A DNA stretch of 64,000 nucleotides from Arthrobacter sp. PAMC25564 (GTDB lineage Bacteria > Actinomycetota > Actinomycetes > Actinomycetales > Micrococcaceae), in contig NZ_CP039290.1 in assembly GCF_004798705.1 (NCBI RefSeq), positions 992,001 to 1,056,000 of the forward strand, read 5' to 3'. The stretch's first letter is position 1; each line of letters begins with the position of its first letter. Under the pieces are notes generated by a model. It did not search any database. It had not been told where the DNA came from and saw nothing but the letters and a program-made list of their open reading frames with translations. Both the position numbers and the translations under genes were made by a program. Shown in pieces: positions 1-8,035 of the stretch.

Positions 1-551
1 TCCAGCTGCCGGGTGTAAGCGGACCAGCCGGCCACGATCAGCCTGGGCCGGTGTTCCAGCGCCAGCGCCTCCACCTCGGCCATGTCCACGGTCATGTCTG
101 ATTCGCGCACATGGTACGGCACGACGTTGTACAGCTTGCCGGAGAAGTTGATCTTCATGCCGTGGGTCAGGTGCCCGCCGTGGGCCAGGTCCAGGCCCAT
201 GATGGTGTCGCCCGGATCCAGCAGCGCGAACATCGCCGCAGCGTTGGCCTGCGCGCCGGAGTGCGGCTGGACATTGGCGTGTTCGGCGCCGAAAAGTGCC
301 TTGACCCGGTCGATGGCGAGCTGCTCGATCACATCAACGTGTTCGCAGCCACCGTAGTACCGCTTGCCCGGGTACCCCTCGGCGTACTTGTTGGTCAGCA
401 CGGAACCCTGGGCCGTCATCACGGCCGTGGGGGCAAAGTTTTCCGAAGCGATCATTTCCAGCGTCGACTGCTGGCGGTCCAGCTCCCGGGCAATGGCCGC
501 GTCGACCTCGGCGTCGACGCTGGAGAGGGTGCCTGTGAGCACATCTGCCAT
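1..551 (-). CDS. glyA: Serine hydroxymethyltransferase, 5' part only (cut by window edge)
   Basis: The minus-strand reading frame begins [20 protein letters not shown] and contains the SHMT blocks [21 protein letters not shown] and the HSGAQAN segment. A GGAG ribosome site lies just upstream of the ATG at 551. About 183 N-terminal residues are present of the family's usual 420 or so; the rest lies beyond position 1. SHMT is a PLP enzyme that interconverts glycine plus 5,10-methylene-tetrahydrofolate with serine. In related actinobacteria glyA often opens the sarcosine oxidase operon. The creatinase and creatininase genes nearby make that role likely here, although the sox genes themselves are outside the window. 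Confidence 0.93.
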   Translation of the reverse strand, partial: MADVLTGTLSSVDAEVDAAIARELDRQQSTLEMIASENFAPTAVMTAQGSVLTNKYAEGYPGKRYYGGCEHVDVIEQLAIDRVKALFGAEHANVQPHSGAQANAAAMFALLDPGDTIMGLDLAHGGHLTHGMKINFSGKLYNVVPYHVRESDMTVDMAEVEALALEHRPRLIVAGWSAYTRQL

Positions 552-725
552 GGGTTGCTCCTTTCAATCAGTGTGTTGTCCACAACTGCTAGCCAACTAA
601 TACATGACTGATATATTAGATTGAATGCAACAATATGTTGTAGATCACTCGACGTCAAGGGCGTCGTTCGGAAAGCGCGCGACAAGCCAGTTGCCGAGGC
701 GCACAGCGAGACACAAGGAGGGGAC
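552..725. promoter_or_regulatory. Divergent promoter region glyA / GntR regulator with two inverted repeats
   Basis: This AT-rich gap between divergent genes holds two inverted repeats: CTAATA (597-602) with TATTAG (614-619), and CAACA-ATA-TGTTG (628-640). Both are plausible sites for the adjacent FadR/FCD-type regulator, which would then control itself and glyA. Assignment is by position and symmetry only. A strong AAGGAGGGG ribosome site for the regulator is at 714-723. Confidence 0.5.
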
Positions 726-1400
726 ATGACGAGCCTTGCAGTGGAAGACGCGGCAGCGGCCGAAGCGGAGCTGCCTTTGTCGGAGCAGGCCTACCGGCAG
801 CTGCGCGATCAGCTGATCATGCTGGAGATCCGCCCGGGTGACGCGATTAACGACTCGGTGCTGGCGGCCCGGCTGGGGTTTGGCCGCACGCCGGTGCGCG
901 AGGCGCTCAAGCGGTTGGAGAGCGACCATCTGGTGGTCTCTTACCCGCGCCGGGGAACCTTCGCAACCCGCGTGGACATCACGGAACTGGCAGACATCTC
1001 GGAGATCCGCGAACTGCTGGAGCCCCTCGCGGCGCGGCGGGCGGCACGGACCGCCAACCCGGACATGCGGGCCAGGCTCCGGGCGCTGGCGGCCGACATT
1101 GCCGAATCGGAGCCGCGCGGTGCCGACCAGCACACGCTGATGCGCTTTGACATCATGGTCCACCGGCAGATCTACGCGGCCGCGGCGAATCCACACCTGG
1201 AGGATGTGCTGATCCGGTACGACAACCTGGCGACGCGCATCTGGTGCCTGGTGCTGGACAAGATCCCGTCCGTCGCCGGGCACATCACCGAGCATGTAGA
1301 CCTGCTCCATGCCATTGCCGACGGCGATGCCGAGCTGGCAGCCAGCCTGGCGCTCGAGCACGTGACCAGCTTCGAGAAAACCATCCGTAGCGTGCTCTAG
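726..1400 (+). CDS. GntR family regulator, FadR/FCD subfamily
   Basis: 224 residues. An N-terminal winged helix (roughly residues 15-85, including GRTPVREALKRLESDHLV) is followed by a helical FCD effector domain with a predicted metal/ligand pocket. The ATG at 726 was preferred over an upstream in-frame ATG at 621 because AAGGAGGGG lies just ahead of it and the HTH then starts at the usual distance. It is divergent from glyA and upstream of the creatinine genes, so it probably senses a metabolite of sarcosine / glycine / creatinine breakdown. The ligand cannot be told from sequence. Confidence 0.9.
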   Translation: MTSLAVEDAAAAEAELPLSEQAYRQLRDQLIMLEIRPGDAINDSVLAARLGFGRTPVREALKRLESDHLVVSYPRRGTFATRVDITELADISEIRELLEPLAARRAARTANPDMRARLRALAADIAESEPRGADQHTLMRFDIMVHRQIYAAAANPHLEDVLIRYDNLATRIWCLVLDKIPSVAGHITEHVDLLHAIADGDAELAASLALEHVTSFEKTIRSVL

Positions 1401-1409
1401 GCCAAAGGC

Positions 1410-2912
1410 CTAGGGTGCCAGCCGGGGTGGGTGCGGGGCGGGCGCGGCGGTGGCCGCAGCCGCGGCGATGTGGATCGCAAGCAGCCGGCCGGAGGTGCGT
1501 GGGTCCCCGCCCAGCAGGGCCTGGATCTTGTTCAGCCGCTTGTGCATTGTCTGCCGTTCAACGTTCAAGGCGACCGCCGAGGCCGTCGTGTTGCAGCCCG
1601 AATCGAGCCAGCACAGCAGGGTCGACAGCAGGGCCGTGCCATGCTTCCGGTCCCAGTCAAGCACTTCGCCCAGGCTGGACTCCACATAGGAGTCCAGGAA
1701 TCCGGGGTGGGGCACCGCATCCAGGATCCGCCGGCCCAGGAAGTCCATGGCGTCCAGCACCTCGCCCGCGGCAGGCATCCCGAGCCGCATGATTTCCTGT
1801 GCCTCTACGAAGGAATCGTGCGCACGGAGGCCGTCGGCCACGGTTGGTCCGAAGGCGGCGCAGCCATCCGAGCCGCCCACCGCGTCCCGTGCTGCCCGGA
1901 GCAGCGCTTCGCGCGCCGCCCGGGCGTTGTTGCGCGGCATGGTGAACAGCACGGCCCGTTCACCGTCCCACTGGTGGGACTTGACGTTGACTCCGCCCAG
2001 GTGCAGGGCGCGTTCGACGGCGGAGAAGTTGGCCTCCCTGCCGGAGGTCCGGAAGACAGCCACGACCGCTGCCTGGCCGGTCTGCAGCCCGGCCTGCAGC
2101 CACAGTTGCCGGATGGTGGGGGCGTCGCCGCCTTCGATCACCGATTCCAGCAGGCGCGCATCGGCCACCTGGGCCGGCGTCGGGCGAAAGGCCTGTGCGA
2201 GGGCCAGTGCCAGGATGCCGGACAGCCGGTCGGCTGCGAGCTCAAGCAGGAACGGATCATGCGACGGGGAGCGGAGCGTCAGCTGGGCCGCCAGTTGGCC
2301 GCCGACCACAATGCCGGCCACGGCCTTGGAGCCTTCCTCGGTGACTTCATTGCCGGCGTGGCCGAGGGGCAATCCGTCGGGAGCCATCAGTGACACCTCT
2401 GCCTCCAGTGTGGTGGCCAGCATCTCGAGGATGGTCGGCAGGTGGGGCCCCCGGTCGGTGATCTGGCGCGCAATCCGGCGGGAGGCGTCGTCGACCACGA
2501 GGTGGGCGGCCGCCTGCTCGTTGACCACCAGGCGGTTCACTGCCTCGGCGATGTCGACAAAGGGCGCCACCGAGCGCAGGTCTATCAGCGGCAGCCCGTT
2601 CTCGTTGGCTGCGGCAATGAGCCGCTCCGACAACGGGGCCGCCTGGCCGGCTGTCTGCAGGGCCAGGGCTGCGATATGCCGGCCCGCGAGGCTGCGGATG
2701 TAATCCTCCTGCTCCTTCGCGGGAAGGGCCAGCAACGCCTCCCCGCCGGAGAGCAGCAGCTCCCCTCCGCGCAGGAGCGGGGCAATCTCAAGCACCTCGC
2801 TGGAATGCACCCACCGGACAACCCGCCGCAAGGTTCCCGGCACGTCGCTGCGCACCAGCGGGTCAGCGGCGGACATGGGCTGGGAAGCAAGGACTTCTGC
2901 GAGCGTGATCAT
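1410..2912 (-). CDS. PucR family transcriptional regulator
   Basis: 500 residues. The N-terminal PucR domain begins MITLAEVLASQPMSAADPLV and continues through HSSEVLEIAPLLRGGELLLSGG. The C-terminal PucR-type HTH contains LLCWLDSGCNTTASAVALNV and RQTMHKRLNKIQALLG. An alternative start at 2972 adds 20 residues, but family members usually begin at the MITLAEVL block, so 2912 was chosen. PucR proteins generally activate purine or other nitrogen-compound catabolism. The gene is divergent from the NCS1 permease-creatinase-creatininase operon and is its most likely regulator. The C-terminus ends in a low-complexity Ala/Pro tail. Confidence 0.88.
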   Translation of the reverse strand: MITLAEVLASQPMSAADPLVRSDVPGTLRRVVRWVHSSEVLEIAPLLRGGELLLSGGEALLALPAKEQEDYIRSLAGRHIAALALQTAGQAAPLSERLIAAANENGLPLIDLRSVAPFVDIAEAVNRLVVNEQAAAHLVVDDASRRIARQITDRGPHLPTILEMLATTLEAEVSLMAPDGLPLGHAGNEVTEEGSKAVAGIVVGGQLAAQLTLRSPSHDPFLLELAADRLSGILALALAQAFRPTPAQVADARLLESVIEGGDAPTIRQLWLQAGLQTGQAAVVAVFRTSGREANFSAVERALHLGGVNVKSHQWDGERAVLFTMPRNNARAAREALLRAARDAVGGSDGCAAFGPTVADGLRAHDSFVEAQEIMRLGMPAAGEVLDAMDFLGRRILDAVPHPGFLDSYVESSLGEVLDWDRKHGTALLSTLLCWLDSGCNTTASAVALNVERQTMHKRLNKIQALLGGDPRTSGRLLAIHIAAAAATAAPAPHPPRLAP

Positions 2913-3056
2913 GGAGACCCCATACGTTGATGTGCGACATTTTGTCGTCAGATATCGATTCAGTGTAATCATAAAGAATCTATGTTGTGCTCCACATCAC
3001 CAATAAGCTGGATCCATCTTCCGTTCTGCATCACAACGTAGTGAATCGAGACCCGC
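2913..3056. promoter_or_regulatory. Divergent promoter region PucR regulator / permease operon
   Basis: AT-rich gap between divergent genes. It contains the inverted repeat CGACA-TTT-TGTCG at 2935-2947 and TATGTT at 2981-2986, which could be a -10 for the permease operon. The repeat is a candidate PucR-type operator; this is inference from position. Confidence 0.4.
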
Positions 3057-4601
3057 ATGAACCAAGCTAAACAGCGGTCGCACGAAGAGGCGACCGTCGA
3101 GGTTGAAGATGTCCTGCAACCCATCCCCGAATCGGCACGGACCACCAAGCTGTCCGGCCAGTTTTGGATCTGGGCCGGCGCCAACGTCGCCCCGATCAAC
3201 TGGATCCTCGGGGCCCTCGGCATCCAGCTCGGCCTCGGCCTGAGCGACACCCTGATAGTACTGATCGTCGGAAACGTCATTGGCATGGCGGGCTTTGGCT
3301 TCTTCGTCATCCTGGGCCAGCGGACCGGGGCCACGGGCATGCTGCTTGCCCGCGGCGCGTTTGGCCGCCGTGGGGCCTACCTTCCGGCCGCAATCCAGGC
3401 GACCATCGCCATCGGCTGGTCGGCAGTGAACACCTGGGTCATCCTGGACCTGATCCTGGCACTGTTCGGCATGATCGGCTGGGTTGACCCCACCCAACAA
3501 AACATCATGGTGCGCATCGCCGTCGCCGCGGTCATCATGACCGTCCAGGTCGCCATTTGCTACCGAGGGTACCGTGCCATCTCCAAATTCGAGCGGATCA
3601 CCATGCCGCCCACCATCCTCGTCCTGGTGGGGATGTCCATCGTCGCCTGGACACAGCTTGATATCAACTGGAGCTACGCCGGACCGGCCGGCGCCGTCCT
3701 GGAGGGCCTGCCGCGCATCGCCGCAATGTCCTCGATCATGACCGTCATCGGCATCGGCTGGGGTATCGGCTGGTTTACCTACGCCCCCGACTACTCCCGC
3801 TTCGTCAGCCGCAAGGTCAAGCCGGTCAAGCTGTACCTGGTCAGCGTCCTGGGCCAGTTCCTGCCCGTGGTCTGGCTCGGCATCCTCGGTGCCAGCCTCG
3901 CCACGAAGAACGGACAGGCTGATCCGGGCCAGCTGATCGTCTCCAACTTCGGCACCATGGCCATCCCGGTCATCCTGCTGGTCATCCACGGACCCATCGC
4001 CACGAACATCATCAACCTGTACACCTTCGGCGTCGCCTTCCAGGCCCTGGACGTCAACATCTCACGGCGCAAGCTGTCGATCATCGTCGGGATCCTGTCC
4101 ATGTTTGCCGTCATCGGCTTTATGTTCGCCGAAGACTTCGCGATGATCCTCGACTCCTGGCTCGGCGCCATCGTGGCCTGGGTGGCCACCTGGGGCGGCA
4201 TCATGGCGGTCCACTACTTTATCTTCGAGCGGCACCACAAGGACTTCTCCTACCTGTTCCTGGATTCGAAGAAGACCGCGTTGAAGGCCATCAACCCCTC
4301 GGCATTCATCGCCTTCTTCGCCGGCATCATCATGACGTGGCTGTTCATGTACGGCGGAACCCCCGCGCTGCAGGGTCCCATCGCTACGGCAATGGGCGGC
4401 GTCGACTTCTCCTGGCTGGCCGGGACGGTTACCTCGTCGGTCATCTACTTTGCCCTTGGCTACCCGCGCTTCCGCAAGCGGATCAGGGCCGGGGTGCCGA
4501 TCGGCATCCGCCTCGACCTGGAGGAAGAAGCAGTGCTGGCAGAGCACGGCGATGCCTGCGAGGAAAAGATCCACGAGCAGGAACCGGCCCGCCTGGGCTG
4601 A
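3057..4601 (+). CDS. NCS1 family permease, probable creatinine (cytosine/purine-type) transporter
   Basis: 514 residues, about 12 predicted membrane segments. NCS1 features include SGQFWIWAGANVAPINWILG near the start, a long first periplasmic-type loop and GWGIGWFTYAPDYSRFV in the middle. NCS1 proteins are cation symporters for cytosine, purines, allantoin or hydantoin. Here the gene leads an operon with creatinase and creatininase, so creatinine or creatine is the likely substrate (inference from context). The C-terminal tail after the last helix is acidic and cytoplasmic. It is probably activated by the divergent PucR protein. Confidence 0.88.
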   Translation: MNQAKQRSHEEATVEVEDVLQPIPESARTTKLSGQFWIWAGANVAPINWILGALGIQLGLGLSDTLIVLIVGNVIGMAGFGFFVILGQRTGATGMLLARGAFGRRGAYLPAAIQATIAIGWSAVNTWVILDLILALFGMIGWVDPTQQNIMVRIAVAAVIMTVQVAICYRGYRAISKFERITMPPTILVLVGMSIVAWTQLDINWSYAGPAGAVLEGLPRIAAMSSIMTVIGIGWGIGWFTYAPDYSRFVSRKVKPVKLYLVSVLGQFLPVVWLGILGASLATKNGQADPGQLIVSNFGTMAIPVILLVIHGPIATNIINLYTFGVAFQALDVNISRRKLSIIVGILSMFAVIGFMFAEDFAMILDSWLGAIVAWVATWGGIMAVHYFIFERHHKDFSYLFLDSKKTALKAINPSAFIAFFAGIIMTWLFMYGGTPALQGPIATAMGGVDFSWLAGTVTSSVIYFALGYPRFRKRIRAGVPIGIRLDLEEEAVLAEHGDACEEKIHEQEPARLG

Positions 4602-4625
4602 GAGCCGGCAAGTGCCAAACCCCCC

Positions 4626-4646
4626 AACATTTCACCACCAAATGTT
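4626..4646 (+). repeat. Small intercistronic inverted repeat
   Basis: AACATTT (4626-4632) and AAATGTT (4640-4646) form a 7-bp stem with a 7-nt loop between the permease and creatinase genes. It is too weak for a terminator and may only affect mRNA processing. Confidence 0.3.
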
Positions 4647-4674
4647 TCACCATCAATACGTAAAGGAATAACCA

Positions 4675-5931
4675 GTGACCATCTCCACCACCGCCCTTGC
4701 CTCGAACGTCTCTGAACTGGAGCGCCTGAAGGTCCTGCACAACGGGCAGAAGGAAAAGCTGACCTTCTCCAACGCCGAATTTGAGCGCCGGCTCAGCGGA
4801 CTGCGGTCGATCATGGCAGCGAAGGACCTGGACGCCGTTGTGCTGACCAGCTACCACTCCATCAAGTACTACTCCGATTTCCTCTTCACATACTTCGGCC
4901 GTTCCTACGCCATGGTGGTCACCAAAGACGACACCGTGACCGTCACCGCCAACATCGACGCCGGCATGCCGTGGCGCCGCAGCTACGGCGACAACGTGGT
5001 CTACACCGACTGGCGCCGGGACAACTACATCTTCGCCATCCAGGAAGCCCTGCGCACCCGCGGCATCAACCCCCGCCGCCTGGGCGTCGAAGACGATTCG
5101 CTCCCGCTGGACAACCGCAACAAGATCCAGGCCGCGTTCGACGGCGCCACCCTCGTCGACGTCGCCCAGGCCGCCATGCGCCAGCGCATGATCAAGTCCG
5201 CCGAAGAAATCGCCGTCATCAAACACGGCGCACGCATCGGCGACCTGGGCGGGGAAGCCATCCGCAACGCCATCACCACCGGCATCACCGAATACGAAGT
5301 CGCCCTGATCGGCACCGAAGCGATGGTCCACGAGATTGCCCGGACCTTCCCGGACTCCGAAATCCGCGACACCTGGGTCTGGTTCCAGTCCGGCATCAAC
5401 ACCGACGGCGCCCACAACTGGGCCACCACCCGCAAGCTCCAGGAACACGACATCCTGTCGCTGAACTGCTTCCCGATGACCTCCGGCTACTACACCGCGC
5501 TGGAACGGACCCTGTTCCTGGGCGAGCCCGACGCCCGCTCCCTGGAACTGTGGAACATCAACGTCGAGGTCCACAAGCGCGGCCTGGAACTGATCAAACC
5601 CGGCGCGGTCTGCAAGGACATCGCCGCCGAACTCAACGAGATCTACGTCTCCCACGGGCTGCTGGCAAACCGGACCTTCGGCTACGGGCACTCCTTCGGC
5701 GTCCTGAGCCACTACTACGGCCGGGAAGCCGGCCTGGAGCTCCGCGAGGACATCGACACCGTGCTGGAACCGGGCATGGTCGTCTCCATGGAACCGATGA
5801 TCACCGTCCTGGACGGTGCGCCCGGCGCCGGCGGCTACCGCGAGCACGACATCCTCGTGGTCGGCGACGACGGCGCCGAAAACATCACCAAATTCCCCTT
5901 CGGCCCGGAACACAACATCATCAGCGCCTGA
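4675..5931 (+). CDS. Creatinase (creatine amidinohydrolase)
   Basis: 418 residues. A creatinase N-terminal domain (about 35-170) is followed by a pita-bread M24-fold domain. The segment GINTDGAHNWATT places a histidine at residue 247, which corresponds to the catalytic His232 of Pseudomonas creatinase. The enzyme hydrolyses creatine to sarcosine and urea. Several blocks are very creatinase-like rather than aminopeptidase-like (YYSDFLFT, GYGHSFGVLSHYYGREAGLE, MEPMI). The start is GTG at 4675 behind AAAGGA. It lies in one operon with the permease upstream and creatininase downstream. Confidence 0.93.
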   Translation: MTISTTALASNVSELERLKVLHNGQKEKLTFSNAEFERRLSGLRSIMAAKDLDAVVLTSYHSIKYYSDFLFTYFGRSYAMVVTKDDTVTVTANIDAGMPWRRSYGDNVVYTDWRRDNYIFAIQEALRTRGINPRRLGVEDDSLPLDNRNKIQAAFDGATLVDVAQAAMRQRMIKSAEEIAVIKHGARIGDLGGEAIRNAITTGITEYEVALIGTEAMVHEIARTFPDSEIRDTWVWFQSGINTDGAHNWATTRKLQEHDILSLNCFPMTSGYYTALERTLFLGEPDARSLELWNINVEVHKRGLELIKPGAVCKDIAAELNEIYVSHGLLANRTFGYGHSFGVLSHYYGREAGLELREDIDTVLEPGMVVSMEPMITVLDGAPGAGGYREHDILVVGDDGAENITKFPFGPEHNIISA

Positions 5932-5937
5932 CACCCC

Positions 5938-5964
5938 GCGGCGGCGGCCACTGGCCGCCGCCGC
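5938..5964 (+). repeat. GC-rich hairpin between creatinase and creatininase
   Basis: A perfect 12-bp stem (GCGGCGGCGGCC / GGCCGCCGCCGC) with a 3-nt loop lies in the short gap between two operon genes. There is no T-run, so it is more likely an mRNA-stability or partial attenuation element than a full terminator. Confidence 0.5.
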
Positions 5965-5999
5965 ATTGCACACCGTACTAAACGAGGAGCACCGCCAGC

Positions 6000-6797
6000 A
6001 TGGACAAGTCAGTATTTCTGGAAGACCTGGACGCCTTCGCCTACCGCGAAGCCCTGGCATCCGGGGAGTCGATCGTCCTTATCCCCGTCGGGTCCCTGGA
6101 GCAGCACGGGCCGCACCTGCCGCTGGGAACGGACACCATTCTGTCCTCCCGCTTCGCGGAGGGTGTCGCCAGGCGGCTGGGCGCACTGGTTGCCCAGCCC
6201 ATCGCCTACGGGTACAAGTCGCAGCAGAAGTCCGGCGGCGGCAACCACCTCTCCGGCACAACCAGCCTGGACGGCGCCACCCTCATCGGTGTGGCCCGCA
6301 ACCTGGTCAAGTCCTTGCTCAACCAGGGCGTCCGGCACGTGGTCTTTGTCAACGGCCACTTCGAGAACTACCAGTTCCTCTACGAGGGCATCGACCTGGC
6401 ACTGGAGGAGCTGGGGATCGGGCCCGGGGCGGAGCAGAGTGTGCTGCTGCTGTCCTACTGGGACTTTGTCAGCCAGGACACGCTGACGCAGGTTTACCCC
6501 GATGGCTTCCCGGGCTGGGACATCGAGCATGGCGGAGTCCTGGAAACCTCACTCATGCTGCACCTTGAACCGTCCAGGGTCGCCATGGACCGCCTGGTGG
6601 ACGGTCCTGCCGCGGTCCTGCCGCGCTTCGACAGGCTCCCGGTGGTGCCGGAGCGGACGCCGGCCACCGGTTGCCTGTCATCCGCCGCCGGGTCCAGCGC
6701 AGCCAAGGGCGGGCTGCTGTACGGCCAGGTCGTGGACGACCTGGCCGCCGACCTCGAAAGCGAGCTGGTCCGCGAACCCGCGGCCGTCCCGGCGTAG
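6000..6797 (+). CDS. crnA: Creatininase (creatinine amidohydrolase)
   Basis: 265 residues. Creatininase-family metal ligands are all visible: E34 and H36 in GSLEQHGPHLPLGTDT, D45 in the same block, and H120 and E122 in VNGHFEN. These positions match the numbering of the Pseudomonas enzyme. It hydrolyses creatinine to creatine with two divalent metal ions. The ATG at 6000 follows GAGGAG. As last gene of the permease-creatinase-creatininase operon, it supplies creatine to the upstream enzyme. The C-terminal 30 residues are Ala-rich and less conserved. Confidence 0.92.
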   Translation: MDKSVFLEDLDAFAYREALASGESIVLIPVGSLEQHGPHLPLGTDTILSSRFAEGVARRLGALVAQPIAYGYKSQQKSGGGNHLSGTTSLDGATLIGVARNLVKSLLNQGVRHVVFVNGHFENYQFLYEGIDLALEELGIGPGAEQSVLLLSYWDFVSQDTLTQVYPDGFPGWDIEHGGVLETSLMLHLEPSRVAMDRLVDGPAAVLPRFDRLPVVPERTPATGCLSSAAGSSAAKGGLLYGQVVDDLAADLESELVREPAAVPA

Positions 6798-6829
6798 CGC
6801 GAGATCAATTCCCTAGCTCAACGCGAATC

Positions 6830-6854
6830 ATGCAGCGCAACGAATGCGCTGCAT
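6830..6854. terminator. Possible hairpin terminator after creatininase
   Basis: ATGCAGCGCA (6830-6839) and TGCGCTGCAT (6845-6854) form a perfect 10-bp stem with a 5-nt loop, 33 bp past the creatininase stop and between convergent genes. There is no U-tract, so termination is uncertain; it could also be part of a repeated element with the next feature. Confidence 0.45.
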
Positions 6855-6866
6855 TCCCTCTGACAA

Positions 6867-6931
6867 GCAACGCGGGGTCACTTACCGCCCATCCGGCGCC
6901 ACGGAATGGGCCGTAGGTGACCCCGCGTTGC
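6867..6931. repeat. Long imperfect palindrome (REP-like) between convergent genes
   Basis: Perfect 15-bp outer arms, GCAACGCGGGGTCAC (6867-6881) and GTGACCCCGCGTTGC (6917-6931), enclose a further imperfect inner palindrome (CTTACCGCCCAT / ATGGGCCGTAGG). The size and symmetry resemble dispersed palindromic repeats of high-GC actinobacteria. A copy number cannot be established from this window. Confidence 0.6.
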
Positions 6932-6973
6932 TGTGTAGAGGGGTGGGGGTGGTGCTGGGCGTGCGGGGCGGGG

Positions 6974-7942
6974 CTACCCGATAGTGGCGTACAGCGCGTT
7001 GAGCTCCGCCGTCAGCTGCTTGCGGAGTTCCGGGGTGCCGATTTCCTGGCCGTCGATGTGGTTCACGGGCGCCAGGAGCCGGATGCTGGAAATGAGCCAC
7101 ACGGCGTCGGCGTCCAGCAGGTCCTTCGGTTCCAGCGGGCCGTAGCCGAGCTCCCAGCCGGCCGCCTTGGCCGCCGTGAAGAGCGCACCCTGCGAGGTCC
7201 CCGGGAGGATGCCGCTGTCCTGCTGGGGCGTGATGAGCCGGCGGACCGTGCGGACTCCACCCGCACCGTCGTCGGTGGTCTCCAGATGCGCCAGCAGCAC
7301 GGTCGACGTCGGGCCTTCCAGGACCATGCCGTCTGCGGAGGTGAAGATGACATCGTCTGCCCCCTGCTTGTGGGCGTAGCGCAGCGCGGCCATGTTCACC
7401 GCGTAGGAGAGGGTCTTGGCGCCGAGCAGCAGCCAGGGGGCGCGTTCGCCCACTTCGCTGTCATACCCGCGGTCCAGCAGGAGGACGTCGATACCGGTCT
7501 CGCGCTGGCGCCGGCCGGAGGGCCCGGGGGCGGAGGCCTGCACCCAGCAGGTGGTGGCGGCCGCGCCCTCGACCCCGCGTGTCACGAGGAGCTTCACCAC
7601 CAGCTCATCCGCTTCGGCACCGGTTTCCGCGCCGGCCGGAAGGTGCCGGCTCCGGTACTCGCTGATCGCGGTCCCGATCGCGCGCCGCCACACGTCCTCC
7701 GCCGGGATGTCCAGTTCCATCAGGCGCGCGGATCCGGCCAGCCGGTTCAGGTGGGCCTGGAGCTTGCGGGGCTGGCCGCCGACGGCGAGCAGCGACTCGA
7801 ACACGCCGTCGCCACGGGTGGCGCCCTGGTCCGTGGCCATCAACTGCGGCAGGGACGCATCGGCCACGCGGCCGTTTTCAAACGCGGGGTCCAGGAAAAC
7901 CAGCACCGTGGCAGGGGCGGGAGCGGCGGCAGCAGAAGTCAT
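6974..7942 (-). CDS. pabC: Aminotransferase class IV, probable 4-amino-4-deoxychorismate lyase
   Basis: 322 residues, fold-type IV PLP enzyme. The PLP lysine lies in LLGAKTLSYAVNMAALRYA and the cofactor loop in ADGMVLEGPTSTVLL. PabC converts aminodeoxychorismate to p-aminobenzoate and pyruvate for folate. A pabB-type gene at 9573-11732 supports this over branched-chain or D-amino-acid aminotransferase. It is divergent from the cardiolipin synthase gene. A short Ala/Pro-rich N-terminus precedes the domain. No pabA (amidotransferase) gene is in the window. Confidence 0.82.
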   Translation of the reverse strand: MTSAAAAPAPATVLVFLDPAFENGRVADASLPQLMATDQGATRGDGVFESLLAVGGQPRKLQAHLNRLAGSARLMELDIPAEDVWRRAIGTAISEYRSRHLPAGAETGAEADELVVKLLVTRGVEGAAATTCWVQASAPGPSGRRQRETGIDVLLLDRGYDSEVGERAPWLLLGAKTLSYAVNMAALRYAHKQGADDVIFTSADGMVLEGPTSTVLLAHLETTDDGAGGVRTVRRLITPQQDSGILPGTSQGALFTAAKAAGWELGYGPLEPKDLLDADAVWLISSIRLLAPVNHIDGQEIGTPELRKQLTAELNALYATIG

Positions 7943-8035
7943 GGTTTCAGCTTAGTGCCGGACGCACCGGGATAGGATTTGGGGATTGCCCGTTCCGGAA
8001 CTCTTCCGCGGGTCTGGAACTTGAGGGGTTCGCCT

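Noticed and set aside
628..650. Fifth copy of the TetR palindrome near 635 (GTAGATCAC)
   Set aside because: Only a half-site-like string is present; the second arm does not match.
4483..6060. Long minus-strand open frame over creatinase (525 codons)
   Set aside because: It is antisense to a clear creatinase gene, has a Val/Gly/Asp-rich composition typical of GC-rich shadow frames and no recognisable domain.
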